From positions 248,001-312,000 of the forward strand of contig OY763490.2 of assembly GCA_963667505.2 (NCBI GenBank): a stretch of 64,000 nucleotides of DNA, written 5' to 3'. This document shows, piece by piece, positions 41,807 through 49,282 of this stretch. Every line of letters begins with the position of its first letter. Within the stretch, counting starts at the first letter, position 1. The notes below the pieces were generated by a model. It saw nothing but the letters and a program-made list of their open reading frames with translations. It had not been told where the DNA came from and did no database searches. This DNA comes from Aldehydirespirator sp963667505 (GTDB lineage: Bacteria > Actinomycetota > Acidimicrobiia > Acidimicrobiales > Aldehydirespiratoraceae). The position numbers and the translations under genes are program-made.

Positions 41807-42268
41807 TCAGGCCGGGCTGTCGTCTGCCGGGTCGTCGGTCTGCGTGTTGTCGGGGGCGGGGATGCCGTGGAACCAGCCGGCCTCCTCCACCAGCGACCGG
41901 CTGCGCCAGCCGTCGGGCGTGCGGACCAGCTCGTGGTGGTACCACCCGCCGGTGGCCCACACTTCGGTGTCGGGCAGCTTGAGCGGGTTGTACACCATGG
42001 CCGTGACCTTGGCCTCGTCGCCGTCGATGTCCATCTCGATGTTGGAGATCAGGTGCTGCATGACCTCGAACATCGGCATCACCTTCGACAGGAAGCCGAC
42101 CACCTCGTCGAGGCTGCCGGCGGCCCCGCCGACCTGGGTGTAGTCGATACGGGCGTCGGGAGTGAAGACGGTGCGGAACAGGTCCCAGTCCCGGCGGTCC
42201 ACCGCTCGTGCGTAGCGGGTCAGCAGGTCGGTGATCTCGGCCCGGTCGATAAGAGTCTGCACATCCAT
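41807..42268 (-). CDS. SnoaL-like/NTF2-fold protein
   Basis: A 153-residue protein. E-I-T-D-L-L-T-R-Y-A-R-A-V-D-R-R-D-W near residue 11 and F-T-P-D-A-R-I-D-Y near residue 36 are typical of SnoaL_4 proteins (ketosteroid isomerase-like fold), whose members include dehydratases and hydroxylase partners. G-G-W-Y-H-H-E-L-V follows. The acidic tail has no match. TATCGT 6 bases before the ATG suggests a leaderless message. The gene lies between the CoA-transferase and a divergent membrane protein. Confidence 0.8.
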   Translation of the reverse strand: MDVQTLIDRAEITDLLTRYARAVDRRDWDLFRTVFTPDARIDYTQVGGAAGSLDEVVGFLSKVMPMFEVMQHLISNIEMDIDGDEAKVTAMVYNPLKLPDTEVWATGGWYHHELVRTPDGWRSRSLVEEAGWFHGIPAPDNTQTDDPADDSPA

Positions 42269-42274
42269 ACCCCC

Positions 42275-42280
42275 ACGATA
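42275..42280 (-). promoter_or_regulatory. Candidate -10 box of the SnoaL-like gene
   Basis: On the minus strand TATCGT ends 6 bases before the ATG at 42268. With the box at 42298 it makes a compact divergent promoter of about 40 bases. Confidence 0.45.
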
Positions 42281-42297
42281 CGGCTGAGATCCATCAT

Positions 42298-42303
42298 TAG
42301 GGT
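42298..42303 (+). promoter_or_regulatory. Candidate -10 box of the membrane protein gene
   Basis: TAGGGT ends 8 bases before the GTG at 42312, without a Shine-Dalgarno. Confidence 0.45.
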
Positions 42304-42311
42304 TCTGCGTC

Positions 42312-43517
42312 GTGGGATCACCGGGCGGATCGAGCGGCGGGCCTGATCCCGACGTCGAGAGAGACCGTTGCGAGCGGTGGTTCGTCAGGCAGGGGCTGCC
42401 GCACCTGATACACGACTACTCGGCCAGCACCGACGTGCTTACCCGAGCGGCGCCGTTCTTGGCCTTCGTGGTGTTCTCGGAGTTCTTCCTGGTGTTCGGT
42501 GAACGGTGGCACGGCTGGGCCCAGGCCGGGGTGTTCTCGCTGGGCTTGGCGGTGGCCGCTGCGGCCGTGGCTCTGGTCAACCAGTTGCGCGGCCGGTGGC
42601 TGTGGCAGTTGCCCGACCGGATCGGTCTCTGGGAGATCCTGGCCTACGTCGGGCTTCCGGCTATCTTCGCCGGGCTAGGCGCAACCGGTTCTGCCGTCGA
42701 GGACGCCGTGTTCTTCATGGTGGTCAACGTCATGGTGCTCGGGGTGGCCTACCTCGTCACCAGCTGGGGGCTGGTTCCGATGGTTTGGTGGTCGCTGGGC
42801 CAGCTTGGCCGTCAGATCGGACAGATGATGACGCTTCTGGCCAAGTCGCTGCCGATCCTGCTGGTGTTCTCGGCCTTCATCGTCCTCAACGCCGAGATGT
42901 GGCAGGTGGCCAACGACTTCACGTTGCCTTTCTTCGGGATGGTGGCCGCGCTGCTGGTGGCGGTGGGCACGCTGTTCGTGACAGTCTCGGTGCGGCGTCT
43001 GGCGGTGGACCTGGCCCGGTTCGCGTCGTGGTCCGATGTTCGGCCTCGGTGCGCGGGCACGCCGGTTGAACCGCTTGCGCCCGACGACTTGGCCGCGTCG
43101 CCCGACTCGCCGCCGCTGAGCCGGAGGGCTCGGTTCAACGTGAGCCTGCTGCTGTTCGTGGCTCACAGCATCCAGATCATCCTGGTGGCGCTGATCGTGA
43201 CGCTCTTCTACGTGCTGTTCGGGGTGTTCACGGTGCGGGAGGCGACCCTGCTGAACTGGACCACGCTGTCCGAGTTGACTTGGGCGGAGTCGTGGGCGGT
43301 GCGGATCCCGCTGTGGGGCGAGGACTTGCTGTTCACCCGGCCATTGGTGCTGGTGTCCACCTTCATCGGCCTGTTCTCGGGCCTCCAGTTCGCGGTCTCG
43401 GTCGTGCTCGACGCCGGGTACCGCTCCGAGTTCGCCGACGACATGACCGCGGAGCTCCGAGAGGCCCTGGCTGTCCGTGCCGTCTACCACCGCGTCCTGG
43501 TGAACGACCCAGCCTGA
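42312..43517 (+). CDS. Multi-pass membrane protein of unknown function
   Basis: A 401-residue protein. After a Gly/Ser-rich start and an amphipathic region there are about seven or eight hydrophobic segments, in two groups separated by a charged loop of about 50 residues (R-F-A-S-W-S-D-V-R-P...P-P-L-S-R-R-A-R). The family is not recognised by name; similar proteins occur in actinomycetes. It is followed after 31 bases by the PD-(D/E)XK nuclease gene, which has its own promoter-like box. Confidence 0.65.
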   Translation: MGSPGGSSGGPDPDVERDRCERWFVRQGLPHLIHDYSASTDVLTRAAPFLAFVVFSEFFLVFGERWHGWAQAGVFSLGLAVAAAAVALVNQLRGRWLWQLPDRIGLWEILAYVGLPAIFAGLGATGSAVEDAVFFMVVNVMVLGVAYLVTSWGLVPMVWWSLGQLGRQIGQMMTLLAKSLPILLVFSAFIVLNAEMWQVANDFTLPFFGMVAALLVAVGTLFVTVSVRRLAVDLARFASWSDVRPRCAGTPVEPLAPDDLAASPDSPPLSRRARFNVSLLLFVAHSIQIILVALIVTLFYVLFGVFTVREATLLNWTTLSELTWAESWAVRIPLWGEDLLFTRPLVLVSTFIGLFSGLQFAVSVVLDAGYRSEFADDMTAELREALAVRAVYHRVLVNDPA

Positions 43518-43535
43518 AGCCTGAACTGTGGCCGT

Positions 43536-43541
43536 TACTCT
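43536..43541 (+). promoter_or_regulatory. Candidate -10 box of the nuclease pair
   Basis: TACTCT ends 7 bases before the GTG at 43549. This supports GTG 43549 over the in-frame GTG at 43528. Confidence 0.5.
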
Positions 43542-43548
43542 TGCCGGA

Positions 43549-44139
43549 GTGGAGCACTCTGGCCTGAATATTCGCCGCTTCCAAGACTGGGCTCTGGGGA
43601 ACCTCGTCGATAACCGTAACCGGGGGATCTTCGCCGAGTGGCTTGTCGGTCAAGCGCTTGAGGCGATAGGCGACGACGAGGTCCGGCATGAGTGGGACAA
43701 CTGGGATCTGCTCTACGGTGCCCGTCAGTCGAGAATCGAGGTCAAGGCGGCTGGACGAGATCAGACTTGGCCCCAACTTCGGCCATCCGTGCCGCGGTTT
43801 GATATCGCGCCAAGGAAGTGGACTTGGGAACTCGCTGCTAACGAGGATGCCCAGAGGGATCCTCCGGCCGAGGTCTATGTGCATGTCCAATTGGATCCTC
43901 CCGGCCGGGTGGCCGACGTCTATGTGTTCTGCCTGCATGAGCCGGATGAAGCAACGAACAAGAATGTCAGGGATCCGGCGAACTGGACGTTCTGGGTCGT
44001 CTCGCGGCGAAGGCTCGACGATCAACTCGGCCCGCAGAAGTCCGTCGGCCTCGCAACGCTGGGCAGCCTCGCCAGGCGGATTCAATGGTCCGGCCTTAAG
44101 GCGGCGGTCGACGCGTGCATCGAGGAGGTGCGCAAGTGA
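43549..44139 (+). CDS. PD-(D/E)XK nuclease-like protein, function unknown
   Basis: A 196-residue protein. N-R-G-I-F-A-E-W-L-V-G near residue 25 supplies an upstream Glu, W-D-L-L-Y-G near residue 52 the Asp, and R-I-E-V-K-A-A near residue 62 the E-x-K, which is the PD-(D/E)XK nuclease core. Later A-D-V-Y-V-F-C-L and F-W-V-V-S-R-R-R-L-D match a widespread but uncharacterised bacterial family. It overlaps a GIY-YIG nuclease gene by GTGA. Codon use is less GC-biased than its neighbours (AATATT, GATAAC), a mild sign of transfer. No methyltransferase is adjacent, so a classical restriction system is not indicated. Confidence 0.72.
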   Translation: MEHSGLNIRRFQDWALGNLVDNRNRGIFAEWLVGQALEAIGDDEVRHEWDNWDLLYGARQSRIEVKAAGRDQTWPQLRPSVPRFDIAPRKWTWELAANEDAQRDPPAEVYVHVQLDPPGRVADVYVFCLHEPDEATNKNVRDPANWTFWVVSRRRLDDQLGPQKSVGLATLGSLARRIQWSGLKAAVDACIEEVRK

Positions 44140-44930
44140 AGGGAGTTCCGACGGCGTCTCTCCCCACGGAGGTCATGGAGCGAATCGGGCCGTACTACGT
44201 GTACGTCCTCGTCGATCCTCGGGACGGCTCCGTCTTCTACGTCGGTAAGGGAACCGGGCAGCGCCTGCTGGCTCACGGATACGAGGCGATGCTGAAATCC
44301 GACCCCGGGCCCCGATCAGGCAAGGTGGCCCGAATCCGCGAGATACGTGAAGCCGGGTTTGAACCCCGAATCGACGTGGTCCGCCACGGCCTCAGTGAGG
44401 ACCAGGCGCTGCTGGTCGAGACAGTCCTGATCGACAGTGTGGCAGGGCTGACGAACAAGGTGGCTGGGCACGGCGCCGCCGAGGGCCGGGTCTCGATGGA
44501 CGAACTCGTGCGCCGCTACGGTGCGAAGCCCGCCGATCCCGACGCCTCGCCGGTTCTTCTCCTCCGCTTGGGGCCGTGGCAGGACGAGCATGAGCAGATT
44601 GAGCAGGGCAGGTTCCGACCAGGGCGTGGCTACCGGGACGGCATGACGCCTCGTGAGCTCGCTGATTCGACTCGGGCCTGGTGGCGGGTCAGTCCGGCAA
44701 CCGTCGAACGGCAAGGCATCCGCCATGCAGTGGCTGTGCACGACGGCGTGACGCGAGCCCTGATGGAAATCGGTGAGTGGGTCCGCCGAGGACATCGGCG
44801 AGCCTTCGCAGCGACTCCCGTGACCGAGGGCCCGATCTACGATGAGTGCGTGGGGCCGCTGGGCCGGAAGGTCCCGTTCACGCGGGGACGGAACCCTGTC
44901 ACCTACTGGCCGCCGCAGTCACGCGCTTAG
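44136..44930 (+). CDS. LEM-3-like GIY-YIG nuclease domain protein
   Basis: A 264-residue protein. YYVYVLVDPRDGSVFYVGKG near residue 19 is the GIY-YIG core, followed by G-Q-R (catalytic Arg) and the E-T-V-L-I-D helix with the metal-binding Glu near residue 95, as in LEM-3/ankle2-like nucleases. The C-terminal 150 residues contain W-R-V-S-P-A-T-V-E-R-Q-G-I-R-H-A-V-A-V and have no named match. GAGGAGG lies 8 bases before the GTG, and the start overlaps the PD-(D/E)XK gene. The two proteins probably act together in DNA or RNA cleavage. Confidence 0.78.
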   Translation: MKGVPTASLPTEVMERIGPYYVYVLVDPRDGSVFYVGKGTGQRLLAHGYEAMLKSDPGPRSGKVARIREIREAGFEPRIDVVRHGLSEDQALLVETVLIDSVAGLTNKVAGHGAAEGRVSMDELVRRYGAKPADPDASPVLLLRLGPWQDEHEQIEQGRFRPGRGYRDGMTPRELADSTRAWWRVSPATVERQGIRHAVAVHDGVTRALMEIGEWVRRGHRRAFAATPVTEGPIYDECVGPLGRKVPFTRGRNPVTYWPPQSRA

Positions 44931-45040
44931 CTGGCCGGGCCACACGTGCCCGCGCGGGCCTAGCCTGCTCCTTGGTCAGATTTCTTGGTAATTTTCAGAT
45001 ATTTCATAGTTTTAGAGGTTGTGTTGTCATAGGGGGTGGG

Positions 45041-45046
45041 TAGAGT
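45041..45046 (+). promoter_or_regulatory. Candidate -10 box of the HNH endonuclease gene
   Basis: TAGAGT ends 7 bases before the ATG at 45054, and TTGTGT lies 16 bases upstream as a possible -35. The preceding 70 bases (44970-45035) are AT-rich (TTTCTTGGTAATTTTCAG and similar), unusual here. Confidence 0.55.
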
Positions 45047-45053
45047 CTCCGTC

Positions 45054-46511
45054 ATGGAACGAACGAGTGTTCTGACTCGTGGCGGCGAGCATCCCGGGGA
45101 AGGGGCGGCGGCTCGCGACGCTGCTCGGCGCGGCAATGGTGGCTTGCTCGCAGACTCTTCGGCGGTGGACATCCTGGAGGCGGCCGGTCACGCCTTGCGG
45201 GCGGTGTCGTTGGATGGGTTGGACGAGAACGAGTTGTGCCGGGTGGTGGCCGGCGCGGGACGGGTCAAGGCGTTGGTCGATGCGTTGACGCTGCGGGCCG
45301 TGAGCGGGTTGGAGGCTCTGCATGCTGGCTCGGCCCGTGAGGCGCTGGTGGCCGGGGGGAAGCTGTCGGGTCGAGCGGCCAAACGAGTGACCGACGCGGC
45401 TCGCCAGATCGAGGAGATGCCCAACGTGGGTCGGTTGATGGACGCCGGGAACTTGACGCTGGAGAGTGTGTTCGCTCTCGGGTCCGCGGCCGGGCAGTGC
45501 GGCGCGGCGGCGGTGGACGGCTCCGACGAGTTGCTCTACCAGGCCGCGACGCGGGACGCCGGATCGTTCCGCGGAGTGGCCCGGAAGTTCGCGCAGCGTC
45601 ATGACCCTTCCGCGGGCGGCGACCTGCTCAAGGCTCAGCACAACAGCCGCAAGGGCGACCTGTTCGTCGGCCGCGATGGCATGGGAGTGCTCACGGGCGA
45701 GATCGATCCGGTCAGCTTCGGCCTGCTGGAACAGGCCGTGGACGAGCGCAAGGACTACTTGTGGCGCAAGGACGGCGGCCGTGACGGCACTCCCGACGAG
45801 GTGCGCAACAACGGGCAACGCACTATGGACGCCATCTTCGAGTTGTGCACGGGACGGGACGCGCTAACTCACGAACCGCTTCCAGCAGACGACGGTCCTC
45901 GGGGTTTCCGGCGGCTGCCGCCTGGAAGGATCATCGCGGTGACCGCTGGCGTGGTGGACGGTACCGATCCCGACGGTTCGTGCGAGATCATCGGGGTCGG
46001 CCCGGTCCCACCGTCGGTGCTCGACCGCATCTCGCCCGATGACCGCCTCGTAGGCGCCATCTTCGGCGGGAACGGCCAGCCGCTGTGGTTGGGTCGCATG
46101 GAGCGGCTCGCCAACCACGCTCAGTACGTGGCGGTCGCGCTGCGAGACCGGGGCTGCGTGCTGTGCCGGGCTCCGATGCACCGATGCAGGATCCACCACA
46201 TCGACGAACACTGCGCCGACGAGGGCCGTACGGACATCGAGAACCTTGCGGCGCTATGCAACAGTTGCCACCTGTGGCTGCATCGGACCAACCGGCGCGT
46301 TGTGCGCGGGATCGATGCCTATGGGGTGATCGCTTGGTCCACGGCTCCTCGCGGCTTCGATCCCGGTGACGGCGGGATAGAGGATCTTGATGTGACCGGG
46401 CCCGTAGGTCGGTTGAATGGCCGCTCGAGCTTGGGCCAAGCCAGTGTCCTGGCGGCTGGCGGGGCCGGAATCGCAGCAGGCACGACGGGCCGCGATCCGC
46501 CGACTGCTTAG
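45054..46511 (+). CDS. DUF222-type HNH endonuclease
   Basis: A 485-residue protein of the large actinobacterial family with an N-terminal DUF222 helical domain and a C-terminal HNH nuclease. The HNH/Cys4 region near residues 364-410 includes G-C-V-L-C-R-A-P, H-H-I-D-E-H and C-N-S-C-H-L-W-L-H, so metal and zinc ligands are intact. These genes are abundant, often multicopy and mobile-looking; their role is unknown. ATG 45054 is chosen on its leaderless -10 box over GTG 45036. The Gly/Ala-rich last 50 residues look disordered. Confidence 0.85.
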   Translation: MERTSVLTRGGEHPGEGAAARDAARRGNGGLLADSSAVDILEAAGHALRAVSLDGLDENELCRVVAGAGRVKALVDALTLRAVSGLEALHAGSAREALVAGGKLSGRAAKRVTDAARQIEEMPNVGRLMDAGNLTLESVFALGSAAGQCGAAAVDGSDELLYQAATRDAGSFRGVARKFAQRHDPSAGGDLLKAQHNSRKGDLFVGRDGMGVLTGEIDPVSFGLLEQAVDERKDYLWRKDGGRDGTPDEVRNNGQRTMDAIFELCTGRDALTHEPLPADDGPRGFRRLPPGRIIAVTAGVVDGTDPDGSCEIIGVGPVPPSVLDRISPDDRLVGAIFGGNGQPLWLGRMERLANHAQYVAVALRDRGCVLCRAPMHRCRIHHIDEHCADEGRTDIENLAALCNSCHLWLHRTNRRVVRGIDAYGVIAWSTAPRGFDPGDGGIEDLDVTGPVGRLNGRSSLGQASVLAAGGAGIAAGTTGRDPPTA

Positions 46512-46621
46512 CCGCGGCGAGGGTCGTGGCCGCTGTGCTGTCAGCAGCGTGTGGATGGTTCGTCTCAACTCGAGTCGGCTATCCCCGTCTTGCTGGCATG
46601 AGCCGCACTTCGGCCTTGATA

Positions 46622-46649
46622 GGCCCGAGGATCACCGAACTTTCGGGCC
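46622..46649. terminator. Possible GC-rich hairpin downstream of the HNH gene
   Basis: GGCCCGA and TCGGGCC form a 7-bp stem around a 14-base loop about 110 bases after the HNH stop. There is no T tail, so it is at best a weak terminator. The rest of the 250-base gap before parC shows nothing else clear. Confidence 0.35.
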
Positions 46650-46762
46650 CCAGCCGCTACCTTCGATCCCATAGGTGAGCCGCACCTCAGTCCCCGTCGG
46701 GCAAGGCCCACGGCGGCACGCGGAGCACGAGAGGCCTTGAGAATCACAGCCCGGAGACAGCC

Positions 46763-49282
46763 ATGTCACCACAACAGCAACTGACGACGGCGACCCTCGA
46801 TCCTGTGCCGGCCCGGCATGTGGAGAACATCCCGGTGGCCGAGGAGATGAGCGACTCGTTCCTCGCCTACGCGCTGTCGGTCATCACCTCGCGGGCCATT
46901 CCCGACGTGCGGGACGGCCTCAAGCCGGTGCAGCGGCGGGTTCTCTACTCGATGCTGCAGATGGGCCTGCGGCCGGGCACCCCGTACCGGAAGTCGGCCC
47001 GGGTGGTGGGCGACACGATGGGCCGCTACCACCCGCACGGCGACGCCGCCATCTACGACACCCTCGTGCGCATGGGCCAGGACTTCAGCCGCATGGTCTC
47101 GCTGGTGGACCCGCAGGGCAACTTCGGTAGCCTCGACGACCCGCCTGCCGCCTCCCGCTACACCGAATGCCGCCTCAGCGACGCCGCCATGGACCTGGTG
47201 GGCGAGCTCGACGAGGACACCGTCGACTTCCGGCCCACTTACGACGGCGAGGACACCGAGCCCGCAGTGCTGCCCGCGGCGCTGCCGAACCTGCTCGTGA
47301 ACGGCACCGCCGGGATCGCGGTGGGCATGGCCACCAACATGGTGCCCCACAACCTGGCCGAGGTCGGCGAGGCCATCGAGCTGGTGATGAGCAAGCAACC
47401 GGACGGGGGCGCAGCCGCGTCCGGCCGCGGGACGGGCCGCAAGCGTCGGCCGCGGCCGACTGTCGAGGAGCTGATGGAGGTCCTCGGCGGACCCGACTTC
47501 CCCGGCGGCGGGATCGTGCTGACCGACGACGGCCTCCGGGCGGCCTACGAGACCGGCCGAGGATCGGTCAGGGTTCGGGCCCGGACCGACGTCGAGTCGG
47601 TCACGCGCCGCCGACAGGCGGTCATTGTGACGGAGTTGCCCTATCAGGTGGGTCCCGAGCGGGTGGTCTCGCGGATCACCGAGCAGGTCGCGGCCGGACG
47701 GCTCCCCGCCGTGTCCGGCGTCGCCGACCTGAGCGACATGGACGGACTGCGCCTGCAGATCGACCTGAAGCCCGGTGCCGACGCCGGGGCTGCGCTGTCG
47801 GACCTCTACCGGTTCACGCCCCTCGAGGAGACTCTGAACGTCAACAACGTGGTGCTGGTGGACGGCGTCCCCACCACCGTCGGGCTCCGGGAGCTGTGCG
47901 AGCACTATGTCGCGCACCGTCTTCTGGTCGTCGTGCGCCGCACCCGCCACCGGCTGCGGCGAGCGAACGAGCGCCTGCACATCGTGGAGGGCCTGATCGC
48001 AGCCCTCGACAACGTCGACGAGGTCGTGGCGCTGATCCGCGGCTCCAAGGACGCGGCAGAGGCGAGGGCGGGGCTCATGGCCCGATTCGGTCTTACTGAG
48101 ATCCAGGCCAACCACATACTCGACATGGCGCTTCGTCGACTCACCGCGCTGGAGCGCCAGCGGCTCGACGAGGAGGCCGCAGCCCTCCGATCGGACATCG
48201 CCGACTTCAAGGAGATCCTCGCCAGCACCCGCCGACAGCGCTCCATCGTGCGAAAGGAGCTTCGGCGGATCGTCGAGGACCACGGCCGCCCTCGCCGCAG
48301 CCGGATAGTCGCCGCCGAGCTCGCCGACCGCGAGCTTGCCGCCCACTCCGGCAGCGAGGGTGCCTCGGCCGGCTCGGACGACGGGGCCGACGCGGGACCT
48401 GATCTTCCGTGTGTGGTCACGGTGTCCACGAGCGGCAACATCGGCAGGGCGTCGTTGAAGGGCAGCCGACGGGCCTCGCCCGGACGACACGACCTGATCG
48501 CAGCGCGCGTCGTCGCCTCGACCGGAGCGCCCGTTGCGGCCGTGACCAGCCTCGGACGGGCGTTCACGGTCCTAGGAGGCGAGATTGAGGAGGCGGCCAA
48601 CCGCATACGGGGCGTCGACGCGTCCTCCGTCTTCGGTCTGGAGTCCGGCGAGCGGGTCCTGGCCCTCGTCGCCTCAGGGGACGACAGGCTCGTGATCGTG
48701 ACCGCGGGCGGGATCATCAAGAGGATCGAGGCCTACGAGGCGCTTGAGTCGCCGCCGGGGTCATCGCTGATCGCGTTGGGCGCGGACGACCGAGTGGCCT
48801 GTGCCGTGACCGCTCCCGAGGACGCGGACCTCGTGATCGCGGCCGACGACGGCCGCGCGCTGCGGCTGGAGGCGTCCTCAGTGCGGGTTCAGCGCCGCGG
48901 CGCGGCCGGAATGGCCGGCATCAAGCTGCGCGGCGGCGCGGTTCCGGTGGGTGCGGGCGCGGTTGTGCCCGACGCCGTGCTCGTTGTCGCGACCAGCGTG
49001 AACGGCGGCCCCGGCGGCATCAAGGCCACACTCTGCTCGGAGTTGCCGACGCAGGGCAGGGGAGGCCAGGGCGTGCTCGTCGTCAAGCTCTTGGACGGTG
49101 AGCGGGTGGTCGCGGCCGAGGTGGGCTCCGCCGACGGAATGCTGGCGTTGATGGGCCAGGACGACAATCCTCGCAAGGTCGATCCCCATCCTGTCGCGCT
49201 GCGGCTTCAGCCCACGGCGCGCTACCGCTCGCCCGAGCGCCGCGAGCGCCGGATCCACCTTCTGGCGCCGGGGAGGTGGTGA
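46763..49282 (+). CDS. parC: Type IIA topoisomerase subunit A (ParC-like)
   Basis: An 839-residue DNA-cleaving subunit. The active-site Tyr is residue 133 in A-A-S-R-Y-T-E-C-R; the Cys two residues after it follows actinobacterial ParC (R-Y-T-E-C-R) and not GyrA (R-Y-T-E-A-R). The C-terminal domain has only a degenerate GyrA box (Q-R-R-G-A-A-G), again fitting ParC. The quinolone region reads H-P-H-G-D-A-A-I-Y-D with Ala95 at the E. coli GyrA Ser83 position. A basic, Gly-rich insertion (A-S-G-R-G-T-G-R-K-R-R) lies near residue 220. It precedes parE with a few bases of overlap, the reverse of the usual order. Confidence 0.87.
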   Translation: MSPQQQLTTATLDPVPARHVENIPVAEEMSDSFLAYALSVITSRAIPDVRDGLKPVQRRVLYSMLQMGLRPGTPYRKSARVVGDTMGRYHPHGDAAIYDTLVRMGQDFSRMVSLVDPQGNFGSLDDPPAASRYTECRLSDAAMDLVGELDEDTVDFRPTYDGEDTEPAVLPAALPNLLVNGTAGIAVGMATNMVPHNLAEVGEAIELVMSKQPDGGAAASGRGTGRKRRPRPTVEELMEVLGGPDFPGGGIVLTDDGLRAAYETGRGSVRVRARTDVESVTRRRQAVIVTELPYQVGPERVVSRITEQVAAGRLPAVSGVADLSDMDGLRLQIDLKPGADAGAALSDLYRFTPLEETLNVNNVVLVDGVPTTVGLRELCEHYVAHRLLVVVRRTRHRLRRANERLHIVEGLIAALDNVDEVVALIRGSKDAAEARAGLMARFGLTEIQANHILDMALRRLTALERQRLDEEAAALRSDIADFKEILASTRRQRSIVRKELRRIVEDHGRPRRSRIVAAELADRELAAHSGSEGASAGSDDGADAGPDLPCVVTVSTSGNIGRASLKGSRRASPGRHDLIAARVVASTGAPVAAVTSLGRAFTVLGGEIEEAANRIRGVDASSVFGLESGERVLALVASGDDRLVIVTAGGIIKRIEAYEALESPPGSSLIALGADDRVACAVTAPEDADLVIAADDGRALRLEASSVRVQRRGAAGMAGIKLRGGAVPVGAGAVVPDAVLVVATSVNGGPGGIKATLCSELPTQGRGGQGVLVVKLLDGERVVAAEVGSADGMLALMGQDDNPRKVDPHPVALRLQPTARYRSPERRERRIHLLAPGRW

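Noticed and set aside
45054..46511. HNH gene as part of a transposon or intron
   Set aside because: No transposase, terminal repeats or intron RNA features were found around it. DUF222-HNH genes normally occur alone.
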